Shown here: one piece after another, positions 36,292-50,487 of the stretch
How the letters are laid out: every line of letters begins with the position of its first letter
Position numbering within the stretch: position 1 is the stretch's first letter
NCBI GenBank assembly: GCA_021613535.1
Contig: CP075493.1
Coordinates: forward strand, 1,674,001-1,738,000
DNA: 64,000 nt
From: Adineta vaga
Taxonomy: Eukaryota; Rotifera
Direction: 5' to 3'
The notes under the pieces: model-generated
The model's database searches: none
What the model was told of the DNA's origin: nothing
The model's input: the letters and a program-made list of their open reading frames with translations, nothing else
Position numbers and translations under genes: made by a program

Positions 36292-38713
36292 TTATGAAAT
36301 CGTTTGTTCAGTTGAATTCAATGGAATATTATCTGCAGATTTAACGTCATTTTCGATAAGAATTTTCAATTTTTTATTTGAAGAATTATCGAGTGTATCT
36401 GTAAGAGTTGAATGTTCAGGTGATAATGGACGTTTATTGGAAAGAGATTTAGGAGATGGAAGTGAAGATGTTGTCGAAGGATTGAAATTAAATTTGACGA
36501 TAATTGCTGTCATATTATCACAACCAGTTCCATCACCACATGTATTTGGTGCAAGACAATGCATAAATAACTTTGAAGAAAACAAAATTCATCGAAATCT
36601 AATTTCAATTAAACTTACTTCTTCACAAATTTTATTTAAACTCTTTTTCTCAAGACGAAGACGTACGAAATCAACAGCATCTTGACTTGACATGAAATTC
36701 CAAATACCATCACAAGCTATTATCATAAATTCATCTTTATCATCAAGTGTCAATGTACGAATATCAGGTAAGGCTGTTATTGCTTGTTCTTCAGCTGATA
36801 ACGATGATTTTTTCTTATAAGCATGATCACCAATTGCTCGAGATAAATTCAATCCACCTAAATAATCACAAAAATATAGAAATCATTGTATTACTATTAG
36901 ATCATAATCTAATACCTGAAACACGTCCATCTAATGTAACTTTATAACCTGCCTTTTCAATGCGACTACGTTCTGGTAGATCTTCTGGTTTATGATCTTA
37001 AAAACAAAACAAAAAAAAACTTATAATCTTTCTTTCGATAAAGAAAAATACAAACCAAAACTCATTTCAATCGCTCGACCATCTCGAGATACAACACATC
37101 GAGAATCACCTGCATTAGCAACAAATAATTGTTTATCACGTAAAAGTGTAACAACAGCTGTACAACCACTTGATGAACCTGGATCATTATCCATTTCAAG
37201 CATACCAAGATCTGTTTCATCTTCATCATCTAGAATCAAAATTTTATCATCTTTCAACCATAGTACAATAATTCAATCATTTACCAATCTCTTCATCTTC
37301 ATCATCATCGCCTCCTCCTTCTTCTTCTTCTTCTTCTTCTTCACCTTCTGCTTCTTCATCATCTTCATTCTATTTCAATGTATGTATATATTGGCATTTT
37401 AGAGAGAGACAATTCAAAGAAACAAACTTGATTTTCTTTTACGTCACCGCTAGTGGATGCTTTCTTCTTTGTGCGTTGATTCAATATAGCCATGATCGAT
37501 TTTCGCATTCTAGAAAGAAAACCAAAAAAAGACTTTTGTTAATTTATTATTCAAATTATTATGATTTACAATTTCTGAATTTGAGCTGTTTTATTTGATT
37601 CGACTGATTTCTCTTCACCATCTTCACTTTCAGCATTTTCTTCTTCTTCTTCAATATCATGATCTTCAGCTTCATCACCACTTGTCTCTTCATCAGATCT
37701 AAAATTAAACAACAAAATAGTACAAACTCGTATTGATTCAAGAACAAACCTTACCCATCAAATTCAAAATCATCCTCATCTTCATCATCTAATTCATCTG
37801 TATTATCACTAAGTAAATGGTGTATTAATGAATTTGATTGAATAAGTGTCGTTGCTGGTATTGACGAATCAGCTGAAACTGGTTTTCGTACACGTCGTGA
37901 TGTTGGTTTTGGTTCTGATGAGGAAGGTTCTGTTTCCTAAGCAAAAAAAACAAAAACAAAATACAAATACAAAAGAATCAATACACATACTGTCGTTGAT
38001 TTTTGTTCAGTTACGTTTTCATTTGAATTATTTTCTTCAGCAGCATCAGATTTCGTTGTAGAAATACCATTGACTTCCGATTCTTTTTCAACATTATGTT
38101 CTAGTGTTCGTTTTGGAATATGAGGTGAATGAAAATGTTTTTCATCTATATTGTAACGTTTACGAAGTTCATCAATAGGTACTTCCGCTTCTTTTCGTAA
38201 TAATTGTGCTTCTTCAGCATTTAATTCATCATTATGATGATTTTCTTCATTAGGATTCAAAGGTGCAACAAAGTCATGTGAATGTTCTTCTTGTTGTTCA
38301 ACATCTTCATTTTCATCATAAGCGATCTTTTGTAAAATTTTCTTCACATTTGGATCAAGTAAAACTGTATCGAATTTAAGAAAACCTTCAATTAAGGCAT
38401 CTTTCAATCGTCCATCTCGATAAGAATCAAGTTTTTTAAGAAATTCTGGCAAATATCGTGAACAATAGACAGCAATTTCTGCTCCACCATGACCATCATA
38501 AACAGCAAATAGAGATGTATTATCATCAAAATTCAGAATAGCATTATGCGCATCCTAAAATAAAATTCAAGAAAATTTTTAAGAAAATTCAATTGATCTT
38601 ACTTCTTGTGACATTCGCCATCCTTGCATAGAACTCGCAACAAATGTTAAACGATCATTTGAACCTTCGATTGTCTCTTTTTCACAGTTAGGAGATGAAA
38701 GATATGCACCCAT
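36292..38713 (-). CDS. PPM1G: PP2C-type protein phosphatase 1G
   Basis: This nuclear Mg2+/Mn2+-dependent serine/threonine phosphatase acts on splicing factors and histones. The minus-strand start at 38713 gives MGAYLSSPN, almost the same as vertebrate PPM1G. The catalytic domain is split by a long acidic insert, the family hallmark. The first half has [20 protein letters not shown] and [23 protein letters not shown], and an [12 protein letters not shown] segment matches the family. Glu/Asp-rich exons follow (about 37270-37950). The second half has [52 protein letters not shown] and [11 protein letters not shown]. The metal-binding aspartates of DGHGG, CDG and CDN are present. The tail is basic with a possible nuclear signal (NKRPLSP, SSNKKLK). 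About ten exons. Confidence 0.94.
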
Positions 38714-39091
38714 TATTTGAAATGAATAATTTTATTGAAAGAAAAGGATGAAGAAGAAAGACAAGATAGATATCGATAATCAATCAATTGTTTTTGTACC
38801 AATTGTTTCATATCGTTAAAGCCTTTATGTCGAATTTGAGAAAATAACGAAATAGATGACGCTAAAATCACACTCTTAAGGAAAATTCGATGTTCATCAA
38901 TAGATATAGACATTGTTAACTGAATATTATTTATCAATTTTTATAAGTTAAAATAATCATTCAAAATTAATTCTCTTCAAACATATTCGGTTTGTAAAAC
39001 AGAAAATCTATTAAATTCCGGTAAAAAAACAACATATATCTAGATTTTATAGACAAGATAAAGATCGAATTTTAAATACAAAGATAGAAGT
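38714..39091. other. Short intergenic region between UBE2Z and PPM1G
   Basis: Both neighbours are on the minus strand, so this must hold the UBE2Z 3' UTR and the PPM1G promoter. A minus-strand frame here begins at a non-ATG codon and has no recognisable protein content. Confidence 0.45.
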
Positions 39092-40662
39092 TTATAAAGT
39101 TTCTTCTGATTGTTCCATATCATCATCATCATCATCATCATCTTGTTCATCATAAAATATGTCATCAAAATCGGTATTCTTATTCGATGGAAGATTGGAA
39201 TAAAGTGCCGAAGCTTCGTTTATAATTTCTCGAGTTCGTAGATCCATTGGTTGATTATGTTGTTCTAAAATAGACGTATCAATATCTAATTTCATTTTCA
39301 ATGAATTCAATCGTTTTAATATCGATGAATAATCAAAATTTCCACGACCTTCATTAAATGGATCCTAAATAGAAAAACCAATTCAAAAGAAATTTTCATC
39401 ATTTATTTCATCATTTTCATACCAGCATTGGTTGATTATCTTTATTGGTATTTTCTGTACAAACTTTCACATAATAATCATAAGAAACAAGAAATGGTTT
39501 TATCATTTGTTCACTAATAAATGAAAATGATTCATTTCAATTTTGTTTTCTCATACAAAAACTTACTGTAATTGTTTTGGACATGAATTAAGATTTTCAA
39601 GCATTTCACATACAGCTACACGTAGTGTTTCATGTTGGATAATTTCATTATAAGCTTTCGAATGTCCAGATTCACGTTCCTAATATTTCAAGCAGAAAAT
39701 TTCAAACAAACCTCGAATGAAAACTTTTCGATATACTTTTTCAAAACCTGGTTCATTATGATACGGATTTTCTGACATTAAAGATTGAATAGAGATTAAA
39801 AGAGATGATAAAGATTGAGCAGGAGTCCATGCAGGACCACTCCATGTACTGAGAAAAGAAGAATGAATTGATTTACTCATTGAATTTATATTTTAGTGTA
39901 AATTTACCCGAGAATCGAGAGACAAACTTTACCATTTCGATAAAGATTGGGATTAAAACGAACTGTACTATTTCCTGTTGTCATTAAACGACAACGTGGT
40001 GGTCGAATTGGACTAAAAGATGAAATTTTAATGTGTTGATTTTCTGTATTCTTAGTTCGACTTACTAATCAGGTGGACAACGAATAATGAAATAGAAAAA
40101 TCCACCTAAATGAAAAAGAATGGTTTTAGTTAAATAAAATTAAAAAAAAGAAGAGAGAACGAATCATTTATTACCTTCATATGGTGTTCCAGAAGGACCA
40201 ATGATAAGAGCATGAATCTGAAGCACGATAGATAGATGTATTATCTCTTTTTTTTATCAATCAACTGAAATTATTTTTTACTTTCGTAAAATTATCCGGA
40301 TCTGGCGAAATGAACATTCCCGGTGGAGGATCGTTAAACATACATGAAATATCACTATGAAAAGAGATTTAAAATTAGATTTATTTATTCTCATATTCGA
40401 AATAAATCTATTACTTTTTCAATCGTGCTATACAAATTCTGCTTGGTAATTGCATATCCCAATCAGCACAACGCAATGGATCCCAAGCATGATTCACTAT
40501 AGTCAAATAATCATCCTCATGTGCAGCAATTTGAGATGCTTTTAATTTTGTATTAACACTCTGTGTTGATGTTGTTAATGTATTTATTTTTGTTGACGAA
40601 CTTGCAGAATCTACATCGTCCGTATTATTCATTTGTAATGATAAATCAGGTACTTGTTGCAT
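39092..40662 (-). CDS. UBE2Z: Ubiquitin-conjugating enzyme E2 Z
   Basis: This E2 is charged by UBA6 and passes on ubiquitin or FAT10. The start at 40662 ([16 protein letters not shown]) opens a Ser/Thr-rich N-terminus. The UBC fold follows: [99 protein letters not shown] with the catalytic cysteine in [25 protein letters not shown] and [11 protein letters not shown]. The long C-terminal extension has [13 protein letters not shown] and [19 protein letters not shown], both typical of UBE2Z, and ends in an acidic run ([10 protein letters not shown]). About eight short-intron exons. Confidence 0.95.
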
Positions 40663-41159
40663 GAAGAAACTTTCACGTATATCGTCTGTGACACGAAATA
40701 AACACTGGCTTCACTTTTATATTACTTTTTTCTTTCTTTCTTCCTTTTTTCCCTTCTCAATGACTCATAGAATTGTTTACCAATTACCTATGCAATACAT
40801 ATACACAAACAGTCTGAAATGTATAAAAGAAAAAACAAGTATTTACTTTTGTTATATAGAGGAGAAATCCATTGATAGATAGAATTAGATATATGTATAC
40901 GTTTGTTTATTCGAGTGCAAGTAAAAAACGATCGGTCATAATGATAACAAAAGAACTTCGCATACACAAAAGAAAAAAAATTTCGAGACAAATTGAGAAG
41001 AAGATGAAGAAAATGAACATTCTTGTTTGTGTTTTGTTTTATTATGTTGGAGAAAAAAAAAACGTTCTTTGCTTTTGATTTGTTTCCTTTATTGGTAATA
41101 AACAAATAAGAATTAGCAAAAATAATAATAATAATCAATCTTGACAAATATTAGAACTG

Positions 41160-43510
41160 TTAATCATCGATTGAAGGAATTTGTGGATCTTCATCATCAT
41201 TATTAAGCATATCAAATTTATTTGATAATTGAACCTTAAAGAATAGAAAACAAATCATTGATAGAAATTATTTAAATGATTTTCTTGTACTTTAATTATT
41301 TCATCTTCAGTTGAGACCGGTCGCCGTAGTATTGCACTAAGAAAACAATGAATAATTCAAAATAAAAGATTTGTTTTCTAGAGGAAATATTTACCGTGGT
41401 TGATTTTTTGTTTGTGATTCGGTATTAAATTGATCATCGGATATTCGTCGATGATTATTATGGTCATTCGTTTCTTGATCACGATGTCGATAATTATCTG
41501 AAGATAAAATATGATCTTAGAAGAAACATATGAAGTTAGTTTTACTAACCTTGATGGGTATATTTTCCACTACGAACGGTATCTTGATCACGCCGAGATG
41601 GTGGTTTATACTGATCTCGATCACGACGACGATAATCATCATTATTGGATCGACGACTGTCATCTTCATATCGACGACCTCCTAGAAATATCTCAAGGAT
41701 AATAAATGAGCATATTTATTTTAACACATACCACTGTGTTCTCGTCTATGATGATAATCGGATCGACCTAAATTATGAAATCAATATTGAAATTAAATAA
41801 ATAGTCTTGAAAAATAAATACCATCATCACGTCGATCACGATTGTGTTGCGTATCATTGTATGACGATTGTTTAGAACGATAATTATCTCGTTCATAACC
41901 ACGATTATACGATGGTCTTCAAATGTAAGAAACATGAGTTTAATGAAATGCATTTTTATATGAAATACCTGGCTGATGATGAGATTTTTTCATTATGTTC
42001 TTCTCCTGTGTCATTTTCTACCATTTTTAATTCTTTTAGTTTTTTTTCAATTTCCATTTCTCTTGCAGTTGTATCAACTGGTTTTGCACCACCAAATATC
42101 GATGCACCTGCACCACGTGATGGAACTGGAGATTTAATCGACGATTGTTCAATAGATGAACCAGCATCAGATGTATCTGCGATTCTTGATGTTGATATTC
42201 ATCAGGATGTGTAGTTGAACTTTCATTCAATGATGGAGAATCTTCTGTATGTGATAAAGATCTATTCATTGTTGAAGACGAATTTGATGTTGGTTGAGGA
42301 TCTGGTAGTGGTTTCGTTCTTGGTTGAAGTTGAAGACGTGGACGTTCTTTGGGAGGTTCTCGATCATTATTATTATTATCTTAAATATAAAAAAGCAGAA
42401 GTGTAACGATGGACTTTTTACATATTAAAAATAATTTACCATTGGATGTATTCTCCTCGCGTGGTTCACTAAAGAAGTAAAAACAAAAGTCAATAGAATT
42501 ATGAAACTTGGTTTTAAATATATTACTTCATTTCATTTTGGCGACCAGAATAACGTGGTCTTTCCGTACGATCATTCTGTCGATTATAATCATCACTATA
42601 ACGTTGACGTGGTCCAGGTCGATCTTGACCACGATCATCTTTTGTTCTCGGATAACCAAATCCATAATCACTACTACGTTGATTATCGCGAGAATTACCC
42701 GAAAAATTTGCTAGAAAAGAAAATAGATCATATTTTTTTCTAAATACATATCAAATAAAACGACTTACAGCGTCCTTGATTGTTTCTATCTCGATTGAAT
42801 CCCATATTTGATCGATCATTATTTGTGAATTCATCTGATCCTCGTTCTACTCGTTTCCATCGTTCGCCCATGTCTGGTCGATCTTCTCCTGATCGATTCG
42901 ATCGATTCATAAAATGACTTCGATGACTATCCGATTGATGAAATTCGGGTTTATCCGATACATTTATTCGAATTTTTCGTCCATAAACTTCTTTATCTGA
43001 TCGTTTCAATGCTTCAATTAAATTCTCACGTGTATTAAATTCAACTAAACCAGTTCCACGACTACGATTACCATCTCGAATAATTCGAGCTGATTTTGGC
43101 TAAACAAAAATCAAATAAATTTCATCAAATAAGAACGATTCTTCTTACTTCTAAATCAGCAAATATACGTCGAAGAGCTTCATCATCAATTTCAAACGAT
43201 AAATTTGCTACGTATGCAATAAACGGAGGATTAGTAGGAACAGTTGAATAATCAATATCAACAGCTGATCGTGGTGCTGTTGGTAAATCACTCATATCAA
43301 CCACTAGAAAAATATCGATTCGAATAAATAATCTATCTCATATGTTTTGTTTTGTTTTAGAATAGAATAATTACCGACTGGTCTCTTTTGTGCTTCATCT
43401 TCATCAACAATTGTTGCCCAAGTACTTTCTCGTACAGTCACAACTTTTGGTTCCGATGCAAGAAAAGTTGTTAATGCAATTGTTTTGCCTTTTTTCGGTT
43501 TTTTCGACAT
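41160..43510 (-). CDS. EIF4B: Eukaryotic translation initiation factor 4B
   Basis: eIF4B stimulates the eIF4A helicase during ribosome recruitment to mRNA. The minus-strand start at 43510 gives MSKKPKKGKTIALTTFLA, the family N-terminus. An RRM follows with RNP2-like FIAYVANLSFEI and RNP1-like RSRGTGLVEF, then EVYGRKIRINVSD. Next is a long Asp/Arg/Tyr/Gly-type region, then RLQLQPRTKPLPD and the diagnostic GASIFGGAKPVDTTAREMEI motif. More Arg/Asp-rich exons (about 41480-41900) reach a stop at 41160-41162. Joining the Ser-rich segment to GASIFGG needs a frame change, explained by a 44-base GT...AG intron at 42177-42220. That intron is shorter than the others, so a frameshift is the alternative. 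Divergent from the coiled-coil gene (385 bases). Confidence 0.9.
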
Positions 43511-43895
43511 GTTGAATAATTTTTTTCTATAATCTAGATAATCAACAAAGATTAATTATCATTGAAAAGAAAATGACATGACAATACAAATACTCTATAC
43601 TACAACTATCTATCAGACAAATGAATTGGTTCGTTGAGATTATTTACGTATGATGATTAAATTCAAATGAATTTAGGAAAATTTTCTTCATAAAAACTAA
43701 GTTTTTTCTTTTTAAAAAACCTTTATTTTATATATTGAATTAAAATGATTTGTTATCTAACACGTTTATGCACTTATGTAAATGCATTGTATTCGAGGTG
43801 TTACCAAAGAAATGAAACGAAGAATAATGAATGAATGAATGAATTGAAGTGATTTTTTTTCTTTCTCTTTTCTATTCTTCTGTTATTCTTTCTCG
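43511..43895. promoter_or_regulatory. Probable bidirectional promoter between EIF4B and the coiled-coil gene
   Basis: 385 bases separate two divergent start codons and contain no coding-like frame. Inferred from layout; no specific element identified beyond AT-rich sequence and an ATGA repeat at about 43827-43843. Confidence 0.4.
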
Positions 43896-46800
43896 ATGAG
43901 TAACTCAATATGTTCTCATGATAATCCTAAAGTAAAACATATTGTTACTTTATTTGAAGAAGTACAAAATCGTTATGTTAACAAATTATTAAGTATTAAT
44001 GATAAACATATTATTACAAATGAAGAACGATATAAAGTAAATAAATATTTAATTAATCAATTAAAGAAACATTAGGGAGAACAGATAGTTTTGTTCCTTT
44101 GAAGTAAATGAGTAGACTGTTTTATTATTTCAATGTAATTAATATTTCAATAGGACATAAAGCGAGATGAGTAGTACTTCGACACTTGAGGTGAACTTTT
44201 CAAGTAGCACTTTTTTTTTGTTCTTGATAAGATAAGTGAGATGTCTTGTATAATCGAAATATGAAATAGAGAATATGTCGAGTTGAGAAATCGTTATTTC
44301 GATTGGATGTAGAAGTCTTATGGTTTAGTAGAAACGAAATATGACTTTCATTTTCTGAACAAATAAATGTCATATGAAAGGTTTCGTTTATATTTAATCG
44401 AATTAAATCTAAATATTTATTAGTTATTGTTGAAAGATTAATTCTATGCAAATGAATTCTTTCTTTCTTTTTTTTCTGATCATATTAATGTCTCGAAAGA
44501 AGATTAAAGATTTCCTAAGGTTTCCTTTTCTTTTCATAGCAAAAAATAGTTATCTATGAAAGTTATGTCAAAGATCTTTCTCTACAAATACGATTACTAT
44601 TACAAAGTATTGATGAACTTGAAAAAGAAGCGAATCAACGTGTTGAATTACTTGAAACTAAACTAAAAAAAGCAAATGTATCATCAAAAGTATGTTAAAG
44701 CAATCTTTTCTCATCTCTATCGATCACGCTCTCTCTCTCTCGTAGCACCATCATTCATTTACTGACTTATCCAAAACAGTTAGTGTAAGTATTATGTTAA
44801 TTAAAATATTCTTTTTTAAACATTGATTTCTTTTGAAGAATTTCGAAACCGAAAAATGGAAATTAACCCATGAAAATCTTGATTTAAAACATGATTTGAA
44901 TACATTAATTTCATTTATTAATATTGCTAAACATACAGGAAAATGGAGTAGTAATCAACTTCAATTAAAAACTCTTTCACTGGATTGTCTTGTTGGTATA
45001 AATAATGAAAAGCATCGTAGTTTAGTTCCAATACATAAAGAAATTCAATCTCGTGATGAACGTATTCAAATTTTACAAGAAGAAAATGATCATTTAAGAA
45101 AACTTCAAACAGATTTATCGAAACAAGTAATCATAGTAATAATTGATCTTTCTCTCTTAGTAACAATTTCTTGTAATTTAGTTATCAAAATTACCTTCAT
45201 TACTAGTTGATAATGTATCCAAAGAAAAGGTATGTACAATCGAAGAATCCACTTGTATTCCTATTAAGAATCATATGCTTTCAAAGAAATTCGATGATCT
45301 TCGATCAAAATTAGCGGAAGAATGTCAAAAGAGTGAAACATTTAAAATCGATGTAAGTTTTGTTTTTCTATGAAACTAAATCTTACAAAAAGATTTCATT
45401 TAGATTCATTCAAAAACGATTCAAATAAAAACTCTTCAAGAAGAATTAAATCAAAAAAAGCAACAGTATGAAGAACATATTCATGATTTATCAATGAAAT
45501 TAAAAACCATTTCGGATCGTCATCGAGAATCGACTACAATGATTAATAATGATAATAAAATAAAAAATCAACAAATCGATCAATTAACACAACAAATCGA
45601 ACAAATTAGAACTGAACGAAATGAATTACATCGACAAGTATTTCGTATTAATTACAAAAAAGATCATCATTTTCTTTTTTCCTAGTCCTGTGTCAAAGAC
45701 ACGAACATCGCTGATCTTCAAGTGAAAATTCAAGGTTTAGAACGACCAATTCTTCTTCCTAGTGAACCAACAGTTCCGAAAACGGAATATGAAAAACTCA
45801 ATAATGAATTACAAACGACAAGAAAACAAATTGAATCACTTATGAATGAAGTAAATCGATATACTTTCATTTTAATGTTTGTTTTATTCTTTTGTTAAAG
45901 ATTCAAACAACTGATGAATTGAATTGTAAACTCGAACAAGATCTTCGATTATTTAAAAAATTTCACGATGAACAATTCGAACAACAAATTAAAACAAGTG
46001 CAACAACGATTGATCAATTACAAACAGAAATTCGAACATTAAAACAAAATTGTGTAGAAAAAATCGATGAAGTAAATGATTTTCATATTTACTTGTAAAA
46101 TAACCTTGATAGACGTCGTTGATCAACTTGTTAAAGTTCAATGATGAAGCGAATATATAATAGGATTGATTTTCTTTTAGTTTTATCAACAATCCTTGGA
46201 ATTACGTACATGTCAAGAACATTTATCGTTTGAACAGAATAAAAATCGAACAACAGAACAAGAAAAACAACAATTAAGTCATTGTCTTCAAAATTCCAAT
46301 GAAAAATTAGAAAAATCTTTAAATGATATCAAACAAAATTCCATTAGAAATGATCAATATGAACAAACTATAAATGAATATCAATCACGTATGAATCTTT
46401 TCGAAAATAAATTAATTGAAACAATGAAATTAGTTGATCTTCGAAATAAAACATTATTAAATAATGAAGATCAAATAGAACAATTTCAAAATGATTTAGT
46501 AAATAAACAAAAAGATATTCTTGAAAAAGAAACTCGTATTGAACAATTAGAACAAAATTTAACAACTAAAACCAATGAATTACTTCAATTAACCGAAAAA
46601 TATCAAGAAAAAGAAAAATTATCAGAAGAAAATTCAATAAAAACATCAAATAGTATCAAAAATTTACAGCAAAAAGTAAAATATTCTTCGTTCAGTATGA
46701 ATTGCCTAATTCGAATAGGAACAGATTTTCTTTTTTGAAACTCGTCATTTATATTCGAAGTCGAATTAGACAACTAATCAGCTATGTGATATATTTGTAT

Positions 46801-49800
46801 ACATAGGTTGAACATTTATCTGCATCATTAATGGATTGTGAACATACAATTACGACACTGAATGAACAATGTCAAAAATTAAATAATGATTTTCGAATAA
46901 AACAAGAAGAATTTCATCAAATTGAAAAATCATTAAATAAACAAGTAAAAACTCTTTTCCTTACGAAAATATCAGTATAGAAAGAATTGATTTTAGTTAA
47001 ACATTAAACAAGATCAACTTGTACGTTACGATCAAAATCTACATGAAGCTGAAATTCAATATAAATATGCGCAAGAAGAATGTTTAATACAAGAAAAAGA
47101 AATTGCACGTTTAAATCTTATTCAAGAAGAACAAGAAAATAAAATGAAAATTTTACAACAAGATCTATTAAAAACACAAGAACAGGTAATATTAATCTTC
47201 TTCTTAACACTTCAATTGACAACATAATTACATTGTTAAAGTTTATTGAAGTGTAAGAATGACCGTGAATAGTTTCCGTACTTAATTTAATTGAATATAT
47301 AGATGAAAAATGTTCTCGTTATTTTATAGAAAGATTTCTTGAGTATTCAATATGAACGATGTGAAATTGATTTACAAAATATGAAACATCATCGTGAAGA
47401 TGAAATTCGTACATATAATCAAGAATTTGATAAAATTAATAATGAATTAACTTCTTTACGCATAATTGAAGTTACTCTTTTGAAAAATATCGATGAATTA
47501 AAAGAAAATCTTTTGATTATCTCCAATGAACGTGATCAAATTCATCAACAATATAATAATTATCATAATAATCTCGAAGATATTCAACAAATCTTATACG
47601 ATGAAACGGAATCAAATTCAAAATCGTCTACAAAAGCTATTCCTAACATTACAACTCGAAGATGAACAAAAACGTGCGACGAATTTCAAATATCAATGTG
47701 ACGAACTTCAAATGCAATTAACAACAGGATTATTAACAATCGATACACTCAAAGCTGAACTTAGTCAATCGCGAAGTATCAATCAAGACTATTTGAATAA
47801 AGTATGATTGTAAAAGAATGTTTATATTATTCGTTTGTCTTATTTCTAGGAAAATGAATTGAAACAGAATCTTAATCGAACGAAAAGTTTAATCGATGAA
47901 CGAAATAGATTATCCGATGAACGTCAACGTGAAATCGAAACATTGAAACATTTAATGTCACATTTAGAAATCGATTATGATAAATCGAAAAATGATTTAT
48001 CGATTAATCGTGATAGAATTCTTCATTTAGAAATTGAAAATGAAACGATTCGAAAAGATTTCATTGACAAAACAAATGAAATTATGATTTTAACTAAACA
48101 ACTTCAACAAAATCAATATGATTTTCATCTTTATGAAAAAGATCATCGATATTCTAATGAAGAATATTTTCAACATGAACAAACAAAAAAAAGCATCGAA
48201 AATGAATTCACAATTATGAATCATAATTATGAAAAACTTCAAAAAGATTATCAAAATTTAAATGAATCATTTAAGAAATGTCGATATGAATTAGAACAAA
48301 GAGAAAAATCAGATTGTCTTCATAAAGAACGAGTAAGTCGAATTCATCGAACATATTTCATCATTTCGAAATTTTCCCTTATAGTTAATTCAATCAATGG
48401 ATGGAGGAAAAATTTATAAACAAAAACTTGTTCTACTCGGAGAATGTTTTAAAACAATTATTCGTAAAGTAAATCCTATTGATTTTCAAAGATAGTTTTT
48501 CTGTAAATTCTTTCTATTTTAGGCATCAGAAACAAGTGAACAATGGGTTGATCTTATAACTCATCTCGATGAATTAATAACAGATTTAAGTAATGAAATA
48601 GATAGATTTCATTTACTCGGAGAACATTTTCAACAATCGACGAACATTTCTACACAATTACGAGTTCAATATGAAGATCTTATCAGTCAATTTTTAATGT
48701 TGAAATCAAATGTGGAAAAAATTCATTTGTATTTACGAAAATCGAAACAAAAATCTTTTCAAATCAATGAAGAAAATCTTCATTTACATATTGAAATCAA
48801 ACGTTTACGTGAGAAAATTGAAAATTATCATCGAGTTGAAAATCTAATGCATACGAAAACCAATGAACAAGAAATTGGATTAAATCAATTAAGAAAAGAT
48901 TTAAAGTAGATCGATGATAACAAACATTTTCTTTCATTCATAATCATTGTCTTTAATTTAGTTCGGAATTTCAAGGACGTTTAGAAGTTCAACGTATCAA
49001 TGAACAATTGAAACATGCAATAGATGAAATGACAATTGAACGAAATCAGTTAATAAAAACGATGAATAATGCACAGAAACAGGTAAGAGTTGACTTTTTA
49101 ATTGAGAAAAATATTTGTTTTTCTTCAGTTTGAAAAAGAGATTTCTACATATGCAAATGAAAAATGTTTATTACAAGAAACAATTGATAAATTAGAAGAA
49201 CAATTACATATTCAAAGTCAATCCTTAGAACAATCTTATCAAGACAAAGTAAATGTAAATCTTCATTACACAGTTCATCAAAAAAAATGCAAATCTTCTT
49301 TTAGATTTATGAATGTGAATCTTTACTTATTTCATTAACTGAATCGCATAAAAATTTATTAGAAGAAAAAACTCTTCAATTAGATACAGCACAATCTAAA
49401 ATCGATTCATTAAAACATGAACATTCATCAAAGGTATTGACATTCAAACGAGTAGCATCTGACAGAATATGTCAAGATTATTAAATAAGCATTTCTTAGT
49501 GACTAATTGTACTTGTAAAATATAGTCTTTAAAATGTATTTAGATGGAAAAATTCGAAGAAACAAGTCAAGAATTTCAACGACATATATTCGTCTTAGAA
49601 CAATCGATTGAAGAACATAAACATTCGATTCGAAAACTTGAAAAAGAACTAGAAGATATAACATTAAATTCTTCATCTAATAGCACAATCGTATGTTTTT
49701 ATCTTTATTTTTTTTAAGAAAATTCTTACCCTTTCATCATTTCAGTGTACAAAACATGGTACAGAAATCAGTTTTCTTCGAATGGAAAATGCATCTTTAA

Positions 49801-50487
49801 ATGAACAGATACGTTTTATACAAGAAAATAGTCATCGCTCTCAATCATTACATTTTCTTTCGAATGGCATTTCTGATATTTGGTAAAATATTTGCTTAGA
49901 AAAACAATTTCTTCTTCGCTTTGCTTCCTGCATGTATCTATTCTTATTTCAATTTAGAAACTGATTATCTTTGTGTGTAAATGTAAATTTCTTCAATTAG
50001 ATTTGTAACATGTGACTTGATTAAGAAGAAAAAAGTTCTTTGAAATCAAAATATTTTCATATTCTTTAGTATTAATGATGTAAATAACAATGAAACTTCT
50101 CAATCATGTATTGTGCCAAATGTTATGAACGAGCAGGATAATGTCAAACAAAAAGAAGCACTATGGTTTCCGTTTGTTCAACATCTTGCTTGTAATTTAA
50201 ATGATCAACTTAGTAGCCAAAAGAAATACAAAGTAACATTCAAAATTAAAGAAAAAAGAATCTAATTTTTAATTATTTTTATTCGTAGTTAATGAAAGCT
50301 TATTCAAAACAACAACAATTCTTATTGAATCAACTCGAAGCTCAAATTCAGTTTTATGAGTATGTGAATATTTGATTTCCTTCAATACGTCTGATATTGT
50401 TTATTTAGATCGATTTTTCAACAACATTGTTTACCTGCAATTGAATGTCTCCCATCTTCCTCTGAACTACACAATACTAATCATTAA
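43896..50487 (+). CDS. Very long coiled-coil protein (well over 1,000 residues)
   Basis: The ATG at 43896 (MSNSICSHDNPKVKHIVTLF) leads into many exons that stay in frame across short GT-AG introns, up to a stop at 50485-50487 after SSSELHNTNH. Nearly every exon is a Gln/Glu/Lys/Asn-rich heptad-type helix, for example IQILQEENDHLRKLQTDL, NNELQTTRKQIESLMNEI, EKETRIEQLEQNL and RERQREIETLKHLMSHLE-type segments. No globular domain, membrane segment or signal peptide is seen. Such proteins usually act as centrosomal, ciliary or Golgi tethers, but coiled coils mimic each other and I cannot assign an orthologue. The first intron (about 44037-44539) is unusually long at 500 bases, and reading into it would end after about 60 residues. 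The 3' exons after 49877 are less certain. Confidence 0.75.

Noticed and set aside
36437-36685. Plus-strand frame across the PPM1G 3' exon
   Set aside because: Shadow of the PPM1G coding strand, crosses its intron without splice logic.
38713-38937. Minus-strand frame just upstream of PPM1G
   Set aside because: Its first codon is not ATG, and the recognised PPM1G start MGAYLSSPN is downstream; no evidence of coding.
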